A stretch of DNA of 64,000 bases. It comes from Actinostola sp. cb2023 (Eukaryota > Cnidaria > Anthozoa > Actiniaria > Actinostolidae). Both the position numbers and the translations under genes were made by a program. Of this stretch, positions 44,496 to 57,200 are shown one piece after another. The stretch lies in NCBI GenBank assembly GCA_033675265.1, contig JAUJYZ010001494.1, forward strand, positions 586,001 to 650,000, in the 5' to 3' direction. The stretch's first letter is position 1, and each line of letters begins with the position of its first letter. Under the pieces are notes generated by a model. The model saw nothing but the letters and a program-made list of their open reading frames with translations. It did no database searches and was not told the DNA's origin.

Positions 44496-47400
44496 ATGGC
44501 GGACAAGAGTGAATGTAGTGAACCTGAGCAAGAGGGGGAAAAATATACTAAAACTTCGTCAAGATGCCCGCGTATTTTAACTAGTGATGAAAAGACAAAA
44601 TTAGAGAAGGACGTCAATCTTATTTCAGATTTCAAGAGAGAAAAGTTAGAGAAAGAAGCTCTAAGAAATTGGGATTTATTTTATAAGAGAAATTCAACTA
44701 ATTTCTTCAAAGATCGTCACTGGACTACTAGAGAATTCCAAGAACTTTTGTGTGAACAGGTTGGACGCAAATATTTTACATACATAGGGGTGTTTTAGTG
44801 GTGCTGGTGTGGTGGTCGTTGTACCATTGTCCTTATATCATATGTTATCAAACAATAAATATAAAGCTGAATTATTTCAACTTTTTTGTGAAGTCAGATC
44901 ACAAGATAAAAAAGGTTGTCTTAGAGGCAGGATGTGGAGTTGGCAATTTCTTTTATCCGTTGCTAGAAGAAGGATACAACATTTATGTCCATGCCTGTGA
45001 TTTCTCTCCAAGAGCAGTGCAGTTTGTAAAGGTAGAACAAATTATTGTATAACGACTTGGCAGATCCAGGGGGAGGGTTGGGGGTTCTGGACCCCCCTGT
45101 CATACCTGAGGTTCATATCATTGTTTTATCCTAGAATCTAGTTTTGTTGCTTAGTATACGTTTGGACCCTGGATCCGCCCCTGTATAATCATGCTCGAGA
45201 GTCCAGTGGTGCTCTTCGCCACAGGCTCGGATGAAATGTCACCCGGCCAGTTCTCTGGCGGGGCAACATTTCATCCAAGCCCACACCAAAGAGCACCGCT
45301 GGACTCTTGAGCATGCCCCTGTGGAGTAACATCTTTTGTCAAACAAAATGCAATTCACTATTAGTATATAGTTACCATAGTTACCACAAAAATCATTTAC
45401 TGGAAGAAGGGGTCAGTGTAAGAGCAATGTATAAAGTGATACACTGATCAAAATATAAAATCTCCTTTGCGTTTCTTTGAATTTCAAAGCCGTCATAAGG
45501 AGAATTTAGGTTGATCTCAAGTCACTAACAGTTGTTCTTGCACAGAACACTTAGGAAGAACACTTAGGACTGATAGCTGTTTTGTTTTCATCATGTAATA
45601 CGTTCCGTTGGTTGCATTGACGCCACTAAAACAGGCTACAATATTCAGACTGTGAATGTTGTAAATGTATGTTACATTTCTTATAAAATACTTATACAGT
45701 CAGAGCATATGCATATTTTATTGCTGGTTTGCAATCAATCCCTGGATATTTAAAGTACAAAGGCTAATGAGGAGGCTTAATTGTTATCGGGCACCAACAT
45801 GGTCTTCATGACGTCACATGCTTGGTCTGTTTTAACCACTGAGTATATTGCTGTTTGCATTGTATAGGACCATTCGTTGTATGATTCTAGTCAAGTCAAT
45901 GCCTTCCAATGTGATCTTACACAAGACCAACTTACAGACAACATCCCAGCAATCAGCGTGGATATAGCCACCTTGATATTTGTTCTTTCAGCTATCCACC
46001 CCGACAAAATGTTTACAGCTTTACAAAATGTATTCAAGGTAATTGAAAAACACATAGATACATGATTGTATAGGTATTGGGGGGGGGGGGGGGGAGGGGG
46101 TTGGGAGAGTAGGGGGGAGGGGGTTGTATCTCCCTGGGGTAAATTGAAGGTTTCCCTGCAAGAACAACGTAAGTGATCTCTGATCAAAATCTAAATTCTC
46201 CTTGAGATTCTTTGAATTTCAAAGGAGAATTTGGGTTTTGGAATTATTTTTGGTCTTTAAGCCTTTTTTTAAATCATTCCTTTGACAGGTTCTTAAACCT
46301 GGAGGTATTCTTCTATTCAGGGATTATGGACTGCATGACCATGCAATGCTTCGTTTTGCTCCTGGTCATAAGATATCACAGAATTTTTATGTTAGGCAAG
46401 ATGGAACAAGAGCCTTTTATTTTTCTACAGGTTTGTAACACTGGCATGACAAAGGCTAAATAGAAAGATTAGTAATGTTGGTAGCTGGGTGAAGAATATG
46501 AAATAATAAATCATTGTATAAGTGTTATAAGTGTTATGCATATGTACATATTTATATCCTTTAGTTATACTTCTTAGAATAGGCGCAGTATATTCAGTAT
46601 ATATATATATATTTTTTTGATTATTCATTTCTTCTGTTCACCTGGGCACACTTAATGTAGAGCCTAGCTCTGTTGTGTGACCCTCACCATACATCTTATA
46701 ATTTTCTTTTTTTCAATGTTTTCTTTTTCCCCTGTTATTTTGTATGGTGGAAGTTTTGTAAATAAAATAAAACCAGTATGTGTGGACTATCACCAGCTTG
46801 GAATCATGCTCAGAAAAAATCTGAGTCCCTGATATTGGTTCAATGAGGGTTTATCAGGTAATTTCAAAACTCATTGGACAAAAAATGATTATCATAGCTG
46901 GAAAGAGCTCGTTAAAATTAGTAAAATTGTGATGTTTGGAAAAGATCGCTCCACAAATTGCAAAGATATGAATTTTCAAAAATCGAAATTTTATATGAAA
47001 ACCTTTGGAAATTACGCTTGGAGGCAACTCTTGCCTCCAACAAAGGTTTTCATCCAAAAGCGATTTTTGAAAATTCATATCTTCGTAATTTGTGGAGCGA
47101 TCTTTTCCAAACTTCACATTTTTACTAATTTCAACGAGCTCTTTCCAGCTATGATAATCATCTTTTTGTCCTATGAGTTTTGAAATTATGTGATAAACCC
47201 TCATTCCTATCTGAGCCTGATTCAGAGCTGATTTATAATTTCACATATGACAGTCATAAATTTTGTATAAATTTCACATGAACTATTAAAATAATTATTA
47301 TGAATAAAATATTGTGATGAAACTTTTACTTTATTGATGTTGCAGTGCTTTTTAATGAAATGCCATGTTAATGATGTATCTGTTCAATCAACCAATTCCC

Positions 47401-47589
47401 AGTTCTGTTTTTTCTTAACTTTGTCTTTCTTTCTTTTTTTTAGAAGATGTTGAAAACCTGATGCAAGAAGTTGGTTATGACATTCTTGAAAACAAATACG
47501 TAGACAGAAGAACAGTCAACAAGAAAGAAAATATTGATGTTCCAAGGATTTTTGTTCAAGGAAAATATCTAAGACCTACATGTAGCTGA
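44496..47589 (+). CDS. METTL6: METTL6, tRNA-Ser m3C32 methyltransferase
   Basis: Class I SAM-dependent methyltransferase that, in animals, methylates cytidine 32 of tRNA-Ser with seryl-tRNA synthetase as partner. Five exons with consistent phases: 44496-44759, 44894-45031, 45868-46038, 46289-46430, 47444-47589; 286 aa, the usual METTL6 length. Visible landmarks: NWDLFYKRNSTNFFKDRHWT near residue 56 (METTL2/6/8 signature), LEAGCGVGN near 98 (SAM motif I), ACDFSPRAV near 123, FQCDL and IFVLSAIHPDKM in exon 3, LLFRDYGLHDHAMLRF and NFYVRQDGTRAFYFS in exon 4, RRTVNKKE near the end. Start ATG has A at -3 and G at +4 in ATGGCGGAC. Intron 4 holds a foldback (46842-47205). All key motifs are intact, so it should be active. 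Confidence 0.97.
45062..45320. mobile_element. Two adjacent MITEs in METTL6 intron 2
   Basis: First, 45062-45183: CAGATCCAGGGGGAGGG ... CCCTGGATCCGCCCCTG. Second, 45188-45318: CATGCTCGAGAGTCCAGTGG ... CCGCTGGACTCTTGAGCATG, a hairpin whose CATGCTCGAGA and GGTGCTCTTCG words recur at 3308-3345. Confidence 0.75.
46842..47205. mobile_element. Foldback MITE in METTL6 intron 4
   Basis: ATGAGGGTTTATCAGGTAAT at the left and TGTGATAAACCCTCAT at the right; the arms pair over about 160 bp (GAAAGAGCTCGTTAAAATTA / TAATTTCAACGAGCTCTTTC) to a centre near 47020 with GGAGGCAACTCTTGCCTCC. Confidence 0.9.
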
Positions 47590-47997
47590 CCAGTTGCACT
47601 GTGCTAAAACATACTGTACTAATTTAAACCTGGGAGGTGGAGGGGGCTTAGAGTCCCTATTGCACAACCCTGCCCTAAAAGTCCCCTCCTCAAGGCAGCC
47701 ACTCTGCATAATTAAACATTTTTGCAAAGGACATATCTTGTAAACCTCTGGTGTTACAGCCTAGCAATCTCTCTTCTATCCTGTTGAGCTGTCCTCCAAG
47801 AGGAGATTTTCCCTATGGGGTATGCACAGCTGGTCAAAAAGTGATGAGGTGGTGTGAATGCAAATGAAGCCATAATGCAAATCCCTGAAAACCAAAAAAT
47901 ATATATACCCCCAAAACACCCATGGGTATAGAACTAAACGCCAAAAGATTCTGTGCCTAAAAACAATCCCTGTCAGTTTTTTTTAGCTTATACCCCT

Positions 47998-49651
47998 GGC
48001 CCCGGTTGCACGAAAGGTGAATAGCGCTATCCACTGGATAAGTCTTATCCAACGGATAAAACCAGGGATGTAGGCAGGGGGACCCAGGGGGGGGGGGGGG
48101 GGGGGTACTCAGGGGTATCAGTGATGGGGAGGTGCAAATACTTTTTTGGGGTTTGAAATTCGCAGCTTGGGACTTGTTTGGGTTAGCAATTTTCTGGTGG
48201 ACTTATTTTGATATAAAGATTTTGGCAAGGACTTTTTGGGGGGTTGATAAAAATGATATCCTACCATTCTCGATTTATGTAAAACGATTTTATTAACAAG
48301 TTTAAACTACGTAAATGACATGACATGACACAGAGATCTCCCGTTTTAGCGGTTTATTGTGACAGATGCACGATGAATAAATAAAGTTGGATGCATAAAC
48401 TATCTCGCATTCTCTTGGTGTTTTTACTTTTTTTTTTTTTTGCGCTTTTTATGGGTTACATTCTGGGCCATTGGACTTTTTTGGGGTCTTGTTTTTGCAT
48501 AATGGACTTTTTACTCGGGCCCTTCCGAAGGAAGCCCGAGTTAGAAAATGCGTTTTTCGGTAGTAGTAGTAGTCGTAGTTTTTTTAGTCGGTTAAAGAAT
48601 GACGAAAGTATGCGACGTATTTAATCGTATCCGGAGTTTCAAGATTACTCCGCAGATTTGAAAAGATAAAGGAGACACAGGACTCAAGTAGATTATGAAT
48701 CTTAGTTTTGAAAGCAGCTGTAGATCTTCAAGCTATTAAAAGGTCAGGATTCTAGTTCATCGTTCAATGACTAGAAGTGGTAAAAGGACTAGAAGCTCGC
48801 TTAAAATATATTTTAAAAAAAAACAAACGCGAGGCCGTTATCGGAACCATCTGACCTATGCAACCTCAAGACGTATCATGTTCGAACTCACCGGACTAAT
48901 AGTCTCCCTCGTCACTCAACTGTCACTGATTGTCATGACGTCAGAGAAATTATATTGTATTGAAGAAGATGTCCTTGTTTTATTCGACGTTCGAACCGTA
49001 ACTCGAACCCGAACTCGATTCCAAACTCGACGTTTCGGGATCTGAAGCTAGAGAGGGGGCCTTTACACAAACTCATCAAAATCAAATCAATTGAACTCAA
49101 AGTCAAAAGGTAATCAAATGAACTCAAAGGCAAATCAAATGAACTCGACACATACATGTATATACATGTACATAGTCTCCCTCGTCACGCAACTGTCAGT
49201 CATTGTCAGGTCTCTCCTCGCGCAGCTGACATTGTCCTTGTTCTTCAACCAACTGGCATTCATTTTCAAGTACTTCCTCGAACAACTGACATTTTCCTTT
49301 TCACAATGCCCGAGTGAACGCTCATTGAGCGTCTTGTTTTGTTAAAAGTTTGGCCTCATTCGCACCTCCCCGTCACTGATACCCCTGAGTACCCCCCCCC
49401 CCCCCCCCCCCCCCCCCGGGCAGGTGGAGGTCATAGGTTGCCTGTGACCCCTTTGGGTCTACTTTTTAAATTTATATGTTTGAGGAGGGGAGGAGGGGAA
49501 TTTGGTGGTGAACGATATGGAGTGTGACCCCCCCAATGGAAAATCCTGGCTACGCCCCTGAAAACTGATGCAGCTATCCAATAAATTTTATCCCTTGGAT
49601 AAGACTTATCCAGTGGATAGCGCTATTCACCTTTCATGCAACCAGGGCCTG
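47998..49651. mobile_element. Four nested mobile elements
   Basis: From outside in. Shell 1: GGCCCCGGTTGCACGAAAGG MITE, left 47998-48062, right about 49560-49651. Shell 2: the AGGGGCGTAGGC element (as at 6605-6770), left about 48063-48082, right about 49418-49559. Shell 3: the poly-G hAT-type MITE (as at 51214-51560), left about 48083-48511 with 19 G, right 49341-49417 with 26 C. Shell 4: the ACTCGGGC/ACGCTCATTGAGCGT element, 48512-49340. Each shell's two halves rejoin into the sequence of an uninterrupted copy elsewhere in the window, except shell 4, which is the innermost. Confidence 0.88.
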
Positions 49652-50592
49652 GTCCAAATGAGAGAAAATCTAGTAAAAAAGAAAAAAATGCTAAATCTGT
49701 AAATAAATGAATAAATAAATTTTAATGCATTACATTTAAAGTGGAGTGGTCTTATTTATTTAACTTGTGAAATAAATGTGTAATGTAATCAAAAGATCAG
49801 AATACAATGGAATTAGGGTTTTTGCTAATAATCACGGGCGAGCGTGGCGTTTCTGTGGGCTTCCTGTGGCTAACATAATGCGTGACGTATTTCGTGACGT
49901 ACGGGCAGTCAGAAGGTCACAGCGAACTGACAGCGAACTGCGGGAGAGATGCGTTTGGCGGGAATTCTTTGAACCAAGAACAGTCGTCAAAAATAGGTGT
50001 TCTTTTGTTTTTCAAGCTACTAATGAATCAAGGTATGCGTACAACACAACGATGACCCATTTTCATCGATTTCTAATGGAAAAAGTGTAGTTTTTGAAGT
50101 AAGCATTTCGAATTTGTGCCAATCCTGCGAATCCGTTTTCACACCCTTTAAGCTTACTGATAACATTCCACAAATTTGTCGACTGTATTTAGAAAAACTT
50201 GCTGGTTATTCCCTGGTCTTTTCCACTTCAAGCGCTCAGTATCAGTAAGTAGCGTTAACTGAATATTTTAGCTTAAACTATGAGTTCAATGGTAGTTGGA
50301 CCAACAACAAAACATTGCTCCCGTCAGTCACATGCATGGCGCCATGTCACTATGGACACACGAGTTTCGTTGCTCTGTGATATAAGTATTTATAACTTAT
50401 AAGGGTCATTATTATAACATTATAAGCTTAAATGCTCTCTTGATAACATCCTATCAACTTAGAAGTTATACTATACATAGTACTATAGCTTTAAGTGAAT
50501 GTCATTGTGTTCTTTATCTGAGAAACGTCCAGCTTAATATCACTTATTTTTCTTATAAAATGTTTCTGTAATTTAATCTATTTTAAAGAAAG
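49652..50592. other. Probable promoter and leader of next gene
   Basis: Unique-looking sequence. GTGACGTATTTCGTGACGTACG near 49885 contains two TGACGT (CRE-like) words, and an open stretch ends at CAAAAATAG/GTGTTC near 49996, a possible leader exon donor. A CCACAGG-type motif (reverse) lies at 49858. Evidence for the start of transcription is indirect. Confidence 0.35.
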
Positions 50593-51217
50593 ATGAATTA
50601 TGACAACCAGCCATTCTCATGTGCAAGTAATGGCCGTCCTTCATACCAGTTAATTCCACTTGAAAACAACCAAGTACCACCAAAACAACTACCGCATCAA
50701 TATGGACTGCCTCTATACCCAAAGCCAGTGTTTGCACCTCCCCCACAGCTCCCGCCATGGGGTGGCCACGTACCACCACCACAACGACCCGTACTAGTAA
50801 TGCGTGCTCTTCCATTTAGCCAACCCATGCATTCCGGATTTGGATACAACAATAATCCAATGTTTTATCCTCCTGTTACTCACATGAACAACGTGCGGCG
50901 TGAACCATACAAAAGAACAAAAGACAAGATGGGAAAAGATGATCAAGATTGGGCGTCTATCTTTAAATGTGCTGCTTTGAGGAATGGAATTAAAGTTGAA
51001 GAAAGTCCAACACAAGGTAATTTAATAATACTGACCAATAACCACTGCAGAAAGAAGATCGAAAAATAGCCTGTGAACAGGCTCTCCAAGGGGAGGGGGA
51101 AAGGGAGGGGGACTGTGGAGGAGGGGGAGGGAAAGAGGAGAGGAGGGAGAGCCTGTAAACATTCTTCTAATGATTTTCGTCATGCTTCGATCAATTTCCA
51201 TGTGAGTTTGACACCCA

Positions 51218-51258
<41 letters not shown>

Positions 51259-54200
51259 ACTTATGGGTATCAGTGACGGGGAGGTGCGAAGACCTTTTTT
51301 GGGTTTGAAATTCGTGGCTTGGGACTTTTTTTAGGTTATCAATTTTTTGATTGACTTTTTTTGATATATAGATTTTGGCAAGGACTTTTTGGGGGGTTGA
51401 TAAAAATGATACCTACCGTTCTCGATTTTATGCGGAGAAAAATTGGGATTACGATTTTGGGCTGTTGTACTTTTTTGCGGTCTTGTTTTTGCGTGATGGA
51501 CTTTTTGGGGGTTAAAAAGTTTGGCCTCATTCGCACCTCCCCGTCACTGATACCCCTGGGGTTTGACAGCTCGCTTGAAGTTAATCATGCATGCACATAT
51601 AAAGAAGAGTTCAGTTTAAGGGGGGATTAACATATTTTGTTGCCATGGTAATTCGTTGCTATGCAGAGCTTGAAATTACAAGTTATATATTTTATTGAAC
51701 GTTATTCTTTTAATTTTAAGTTTGTTCAATGAATAAATATTCGACATATGATAGACTGCAGTAGTTTAAAAAGTAAAAGAAGTCAAAGAAAGCAAGCGAT
51801 AATTCCACTTGAAGATTATTGAACCGAAGTAAAACAAGCCAACTTGTCATCACAAAAACTTCAACCGAAGACTAAAAAATGCCGATAAATCAATAAAAAA
51901 CAATCAAAGATTACCTTACTCAACAGGTTGTTGTTCTAGACTCTGCCTGTCAAAATGAAACATGTCAAACAGTAGATGAAGTACGTCGAAGATCGGTGAA
52001 AACACCTTGAAAACACGACTGAAAAACTTTGCCGTATCGAAAGACTTTGCACAAATTAATTTGAGGCGCATTAAAATGCTTCAAAACATGAGAAAACCAC
52101 ACAAATGACAAGTAAATATCGATCTTCCTTTCTGGGTACATTTTTATGTACAATGTACTTGAACCAAAAGAAAGTGCAGAAAAGACATTTTTATAACACA
52201 CCTACATTTATATTGTCATGTATTTGTCTTGCGAATGAAAATTATAATGACCACAGGTAGCCCAAGTCACGACATTTTCGGGGGGAAACGCCGTTCTTTT
52301 CACGTTTTCAAAAAAGTTAACTTTTTTCTTTATGTATCTGCTACGAAAAGTATTCGCCACAAACTTGAGCATGGATTTTAAAATCAAAGAAAAAATGGAA
52401 AAGTTATGGACAAAAATGTCATTAAAAATGCAAAGAAACTGCCATAAAAAATTCAATTTTCATTGAAACGCAAAACGCATGCTCAGTCTTCTGCACCTTT
52501 ATAAATTATCAGATTATACCAAAATATTTCTAATTCTTCAAAACCCTAAAAAAACACCGTTTTTCTACGATGTGATGACGTCATAATGACGTACGTGATG
52601 ACTTCATCACATGTCGAACTTCTACCCTCAACTAATAACACATTCCAAAAGTTTCATGACTTATGTATTGAATTTAAGAGTTTTATGAGCCTTCAAAGTT
52701 TCCCTAGCAACGGGCCAAATAAATATGTTAATCCCCCCTTAACATAATAAAATATGAAAAATAAACGAGCGAAATACAAATGTTAGCTTTCAATACAAGA
52801 GTCCCTTAAGGTGGTTGATATATTCTGTTTGAAGAAACAAAGACTGAAAGTGCTTCTAACAGCTCCTACACAGCCAGTGAAAATATCTAACTCATATATA
52901 GAATATCATGCTCATATACCAGGCATGCTGAATGTCAAAATGTCAGTTGTCACAAAATTGACCAATCAGAGGCTGATACGAGATTCTGGTATCCAACAGG
53001 ATTCTCTAAAGAATGTTTACAGGCTCTCCTCTCCCCTTCCTCCCCAGTCCCCCTCCCCTCCCCTTCTCCAGTCTCCCTCTCCCCCTCCCCCTCCCCCAGG
53101 ATTTAAAGAATGTTTACAGGCTCTCCTCTCCCCTTCCTCCCCAGTCCCCCTCCCCTCCCCTTCTCACTCCCTTTCCCCCTCCCCCTCCCTCACCTTGGAG
53201 AGCCTGTTCACAGGCTAATAAATAATAGATAAGCATAGGTAATCAAATGGTGACGAGTGCAATTTGTGATATATTTTGCGTGTTTCTCAAAGTGGAGTAA
53301 ATTAAAGGCTTGGAGGGAAATTCTGCAGATTTTGACAAATACGAGTGAAATAAGTCAAATTACTCCCAAATTTACGAATGCGTCACATGTGAAGTTACAA
53401 ATTATGCGAGAAATTTCACCTCAAAATTTGGGAGTAATTTGTACTTCATGGTATTATGTGTAAAATATTTAGTGTACATCGCTATATACATGCACAAATG
53501 AAAGGTGAAAATTGCGGGTGTATACTTTGCACAGGTGATGTAACAGATGAAAAATTGCCAGATACGAGTCACCAGAAATTAAATGAGTTGAAATTTTTAT
53601 GACAAATTTGAAGAGTTAAATGCACATATATACTGCAGCCACCCTTGTGCACTTGGATGCATTGCCTATTAAAAGTAACCCATGTAGCCTGGCACTGCTT
53701 AGGGTTCCAATTTATTTCTTATTATGCCCACTGTTCACTTTTATTGCCAGGAAAAAGCAAAAATATTGTGGTTTCTCAAAGGAAAGAAGTACAGAATAAC
53801 AATAAAAGCATTGTAAATTCTACAAACCAAGCCAAAGAATTCTGGCCAAGTTCATCTAATAATGATGCAATAAGGTCCAATCGAAATTGTGTGCAAGACA
53901 ACCAAACAGAACAGGAAAACACAAATATGTTGGTTTCTCCAGACTTTGAACCAAGATTGAAAGGAAAAGTAGAAAAGACTTGTCTTCGAACATCCAATGG
54001 AGCATGTCCATTTCCATTATCTTCACTGACTACAAACAAAGTACTATTGTCGAGTGGTCAATTTTCTGCTAAGGAGGAGCCAGATGTTGATGGTGGTAGC
54101 AATGGCAACTGCAAAGATCCCTTGCTTCAGAAGTTGAAAGAATTCATTCATACTCACGATAGCAGCTGCGTCGAAAAGAGCTTGCCGCTATCTGAAGAAG

Positions 54201-57200
54201 ACAGTGCAGAAACAAGTCTAATCTACGTAAGCGACAATGAATTTGAAAGTGATGCCAGTGAACCTGAAAAATGTGATAGAACATCCTCTACTGTTACATG
54301 TGATTCTAAAGAAATGTGTCTTGCCATAGAAAGAGAGTGCCCAGGTAATAGCGAAACAGTATCAAGTGGTGTAAATGGAGATTGTATTATTAGCACTATG
54401 AGAAATTCTTTGCTGTTGCATCAAAGCAGCCTTGAAGTTGAAGTGGAAATGTTGATGAATTATACTATTAGTGCTGCAGTGGAATGTTTGTTGCAAGAAA
54501 GAAAGCAGCACAGGTTAAACACTGATGATTGGTATGTCAAAGCCACTTCAGAAGAGGGCCAAGAAAAGACAAACGCACAAGATCCACTTCCTTATGTTCA
54601 TCAGCTTCTTAGTAAAGATTATCAGTCAACGGAAGATGGAGCACCAACAAAAGACATTCAGTCTGAGGCTCAGTTGAATACGAACTATGTAATTCATTCA
54701 GTTTCTGATGCAATAGATGACATTGATAAGACACATTTACTTGGTGAGAAGTCAGTGTGCAAGTTTATGAACAACAAAGAACATGTCAGTAAAGAAGTAC
54801 CTGCACAGGACAGCATTCAATCCACTGACAAGACTCGGACACATGTACCTGGTAACACTACCAAGGAGTTTAATCTCGTCTGCCAGCCTTTTGTGCCCGC
54901 GGCAGCCAGCTGTAACAAAGAGGAACAGCGTGAAGACATTGATGATATATTCATTAAACTTGCATTGCAAAAAGGTATCAAAGTGGGAAATCTTGTGCCA
55001 TCAAATAACAAAACTGACAACCCAACAAAACTTGGTAAATCTGTTGATGAGTTTGAAAGGCTGGCTTTGAGGAATGGCATCCGTATCGGTGCATCACATC
55101 TGCCACTTCCGAAACAAGATTCAAAATCAAAAAAGGGGGATTGTTACGATGACTTGTTTGAAAAGTTTGCCATTAAAAATGGCATCAAGATTGGTTCAGA
55201 CAAGCATCATCCAGATTTATCAAATGTTTCATATGAATTAGAAGATCCTAGTCTTCATGTGCCAACTACAGGTCCAAATTGTCTTTACTACGATACAGTA
55301 ATCCCTTATGACGTCCACACATATAGCAGTCAGACTGAACAAGTAGACTGGTGCGACGATCAGAGCAAAAATGTCCTGAGCAACAAGGAAAGCACACCTC
55401 GTACCTTTGAAGAGTTGGCCAGAAAGCATGGAATTAAAATTGGTATGACACGAAAAGCTGACGCCCAATGCCAGACTCTTAGATGTTCTGTGGACTCACA
55501 GGAAACTCAGACATTTGACCTCATAAAGTTAAAAAGCACTTCTGTACAAGTAGACGTAGATGTAGAGGCGTTTAAGAGAGAGTTTCACTCATGGATGCAA
55601 CAGGAATTGAATTTACTAGACTCAACAGCTGCTTCCTTTAGAGAATTATACTGTGATGAAGTTGATGCACGCACCGAGGCAGAACGACGACTTGTTGTAG
55701 CAATGGACGAGAATGTCAAGTCACAGAGAAACACAAAGATGTTGATTGATGAATTGAAAGAACAGTTGAAAAGTAAAGAAAACATCATTGAGGTAAAAAA
55801 GACAAATACTGAAATATGTATGATACATTCACTTTCAATTTATGAACTGTTAGTTGTGCTTCATCATACCCTGCGTGGAGAGGTTTCTTTTCGTCTTTCT
55901 ATGTTCACTGAGTCTTTTACTTTTGCTGTATTGGCTTTTTGTTTTGGCTTTCACCTTGCTGTTCTTTTCTATTTGAGCATGTGTCGAGTTATCATCATCA
56001 GGCACATCACAAGTTGCCATAGTAACCTCAAAATATGAAGTTTATGGCAGGAAATATATATGCTTAGTTTAAATTTGACACGGTTTTCTTTGTTATTCAT
56101 AGGGCTTTATCTCCGGTATTGACCGGTTGAACAATAGAATAGAATTGAATTGCTCATTATGAATTCACCGGGATGTATCCATATACAGCCCTGGGTTGTA
56201 TATGGATACATCCCGGTGAATTCATAATGAGCACTGAAATGCTATTCTTCATGCTATTCATAGTATTCATGCTAAATAACACTCCAAAAAATACCAGAAA
56301 ATGCCTCAGATTGCTTCGTGCAAAAACCTAAGTCAGATAAATACCTCGAACGTCGGCATAAGCCTATAAATCCCTCGGGACTACGGCCCTCGGGATTTAT
56401 ATGGCTTATTGCCTCCGTTCTCGGTATTTATCTCTTACTTTCCCAGCAATTTTGCTGATATTTCAGATATTTGAGTTCATGTTAAAAATGTTTTCTCCAA
56501 AAAATGGAACCTTTGCTCGCAGGGTAGCTTCATCACAAATTGTGGTAAACATGTTGATACTCAAATGACTGTGTTGGAGCTTTACTACTAGACCAACATT
56601 GTTGTTGTTATTGTTGTTGCTACTGCTGTTGTTGCTGCTACTGCTACTGCTGCTGTTGTTGTTGCTACTGCTGCTGTTGTTATTGTTGTTGCTGCTGCTG
56701 TTGTTGCTGCTACTGTTGTTATTGTTGCTGCTACTGCTGCTGCTGTTGTTGCTGCTACTGCTACTCCTGCTGTTATTATTGTTGCTGCTACTACTACTGC
56801 TGTTACTGCTGCTGTTGTTGCTGCTACTGCTGTTGCTGCTGCTGCTGTTGTTGCTGCTACTGATACTGCTGTTGCTGCTACTGCTACTGCTACTGCTGCT
56901 GTTGTTATTGCTGCTGCTACTGCTGTTATTACTATTGTTGTTGCAGCTGTACTGCTGTTGTTGCTACTACTGCTGCTGCTGCTGTTTATGTTTTTGATAT
57001 TGCTACTGTTATTACTATTGTTGTTGCTGCTACTTCTGTCATTGTTGTTATTAATGTTGGTGCTGCTACTGCTGCTATTGTTGTTTTCATTGTTACTGCT
57101 AGTGCTGCTGTTATTGTTGATGCTGTTAATATTATTGTTGCTGTTGTTATTATTGTTGTTATTATTGTTGTTGTTGATAATGCTGTTGCTATTATTGTTA

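Larger units (their letters stand above)
51067..53217. mobile_element. Foldback filling intron 1 of the repeat-protein gene
   Basis: Ends TAGCCTGTGAACAGGCTCTC and its complement, with purine-rich left and pyrimidine-rich right arms. The right arm is duplicated (AAAGAATGTTTACAGGCTCT at about 53009 and 53103). Two other elements (51214-51560, 51620-52738) are inserted inside. Related in arm composition to 27104-28197. Confidence 0.75.

Noticed and set aside
45866..46065. METTL6 exon 3 extended to the in-frame stop past 46038
   Set aside because: AAG/GTAATT at 46038 is a donor, and the protein family continues in exon 4 (VLKPGG).
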